Shown here one piece after another: positions 63,807 through 64,000 of a DNA stretch of 64,000 nt. This stretch comes from Rhodobacterales bacterium (GTDB taxonomy: Bacteria; Pseudomonadota; Alphaproteobacteria; Rhizobiales; Stappiaceae). The stretch's first letter is position 1; every line of letters starts with the position of its first letter. The position numbers and the translations under genes were made by a program. The notes beneath the pieces were generated by a model. That model worked only from the letters and a program-made list of their open reading frames with translations. It ran no database searches and was not told the DNA's origin. The stretch lies in NCBI GenBank assembly GCA_008107755.1, contig VIRH01000105.1:1-64000 (forward strand), read 5' to 3'.

Positions 63807-64000
63807 CTAATCGCGGAAATCGGGCTGTGTCCGATCGAGTTCCCGTTTCCAGTAATCGAAATGCGAATATCCCATCCCTACGTAAGGTTCCCACTCCGCT
63901 GCCGTCTTGGCGGCCAGATTGTCGGACATGATGGCGAGCGGTTGTCCGGCGCCATAGGCCTTCAGCAGGGTTTCCGCCGCACGCTCGAAAAAGTAGAGGT
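63807..64000 (-). CDS. 3' end of an unknown gene (partial)
   Basis: The last 63 codons of a minus-strand gene that begins beyond the window. The visible part reads LYFFERAAETLLKAYGAGQP, then LAIMSDNLAAKTAAEWEPYV, then a YSHFDYWKREL end. No family recognised. The following terminator and codon use support a real gene. Confidence 0.6.
   Translation of the reverse strand, partial: LYFFERAAETLLKAYGAGQPLAIMSDNLAAKTAAEWEPYVGMGYSHFDYWKRELDRTQPDFRD

Overview
The window looks like chromosome of a high-GC alphaproteobacterium, probably Hyphomicrobiales and close to Stappiaceae (Roseibium/Labrenzia-like). I judge this from codon use, the ilvBN-serA, gatCA and opg gene sets, a RirA-type TGA-N9-TCA iron box, a Zur box, and a family of short inverted repeats typical of such genomes. 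The genus is inference only.

Bases 1 to about 37,085 are the right part of a temperate podovirus prophage. Its left end lies outside the window. A T7-like virion operon fills 1-19,904 on the minus strand. In transcription order it encodes small and large terminase, a gp13-like protein, a small gp7.3-like protein, portal, an unknown protein, scaffold, major capsid protein, a small structural protein, gp11-like and gp12-like tail proteins, gp14-like protein, a lysozyme-bearing internal protein, two more ejection proteins and a tail fibre that runs off the left edge. A complete type III restriction-modification pair (mod-res, 20.5-26.5 kb) sits on the plus strand between the late operon and the replication genes (helicase, unknown, Toprim primase; 26.6-30.4 kb). 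A membrane-protein gene of low GC follows. Next comes the lysogeny region: two HTH regulators and a small protein facing a CI-like repressor, a SNase-like nuclease, a repeat and palindrome cluster, a run of small genes joined by ATGA overlaps, and a tyrosine integrase. The integrase lies about 750 bp from tRNA-Lys(CTT) at 37,048-37,123, whose 3' part is the likely attachment site.

Bases 37,124-64,000 are ordinary chromosome: ilvBN with a leader peptide and attenuator; a short-repeat field around a GIY-YIG gene; serA; a diguanylate cyclase; a Zur-box-preceded COG0523 GTPase and DUF1826 pair; a DCC-family protein and a dehydrogenase; pdxJ; an FtsI-type PBP; a siderophore-interacting reductase with an iron box; a YHS protein; a TetR and darcynin-like pair; gatCA; an LhgO-like oxidoreductase; an opgG/D-opgI-opgH glucan operon; an RHH protein; a DJ-1/PfpI protein; and the 3' end of an unknown gene.

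The least explained parts are non-coding phage sequence: an iteron-like TTCTAACC cluster (19.93-20.18 kb), a 35-bp five-unit direct repeat (33.15-33.32 kb), a CACTTAAC motif shared by that array and by late-operon gaps, a hairpin that contains the tail-fibre start codon, and phased GTCGCACG repeats beside the attachment site.
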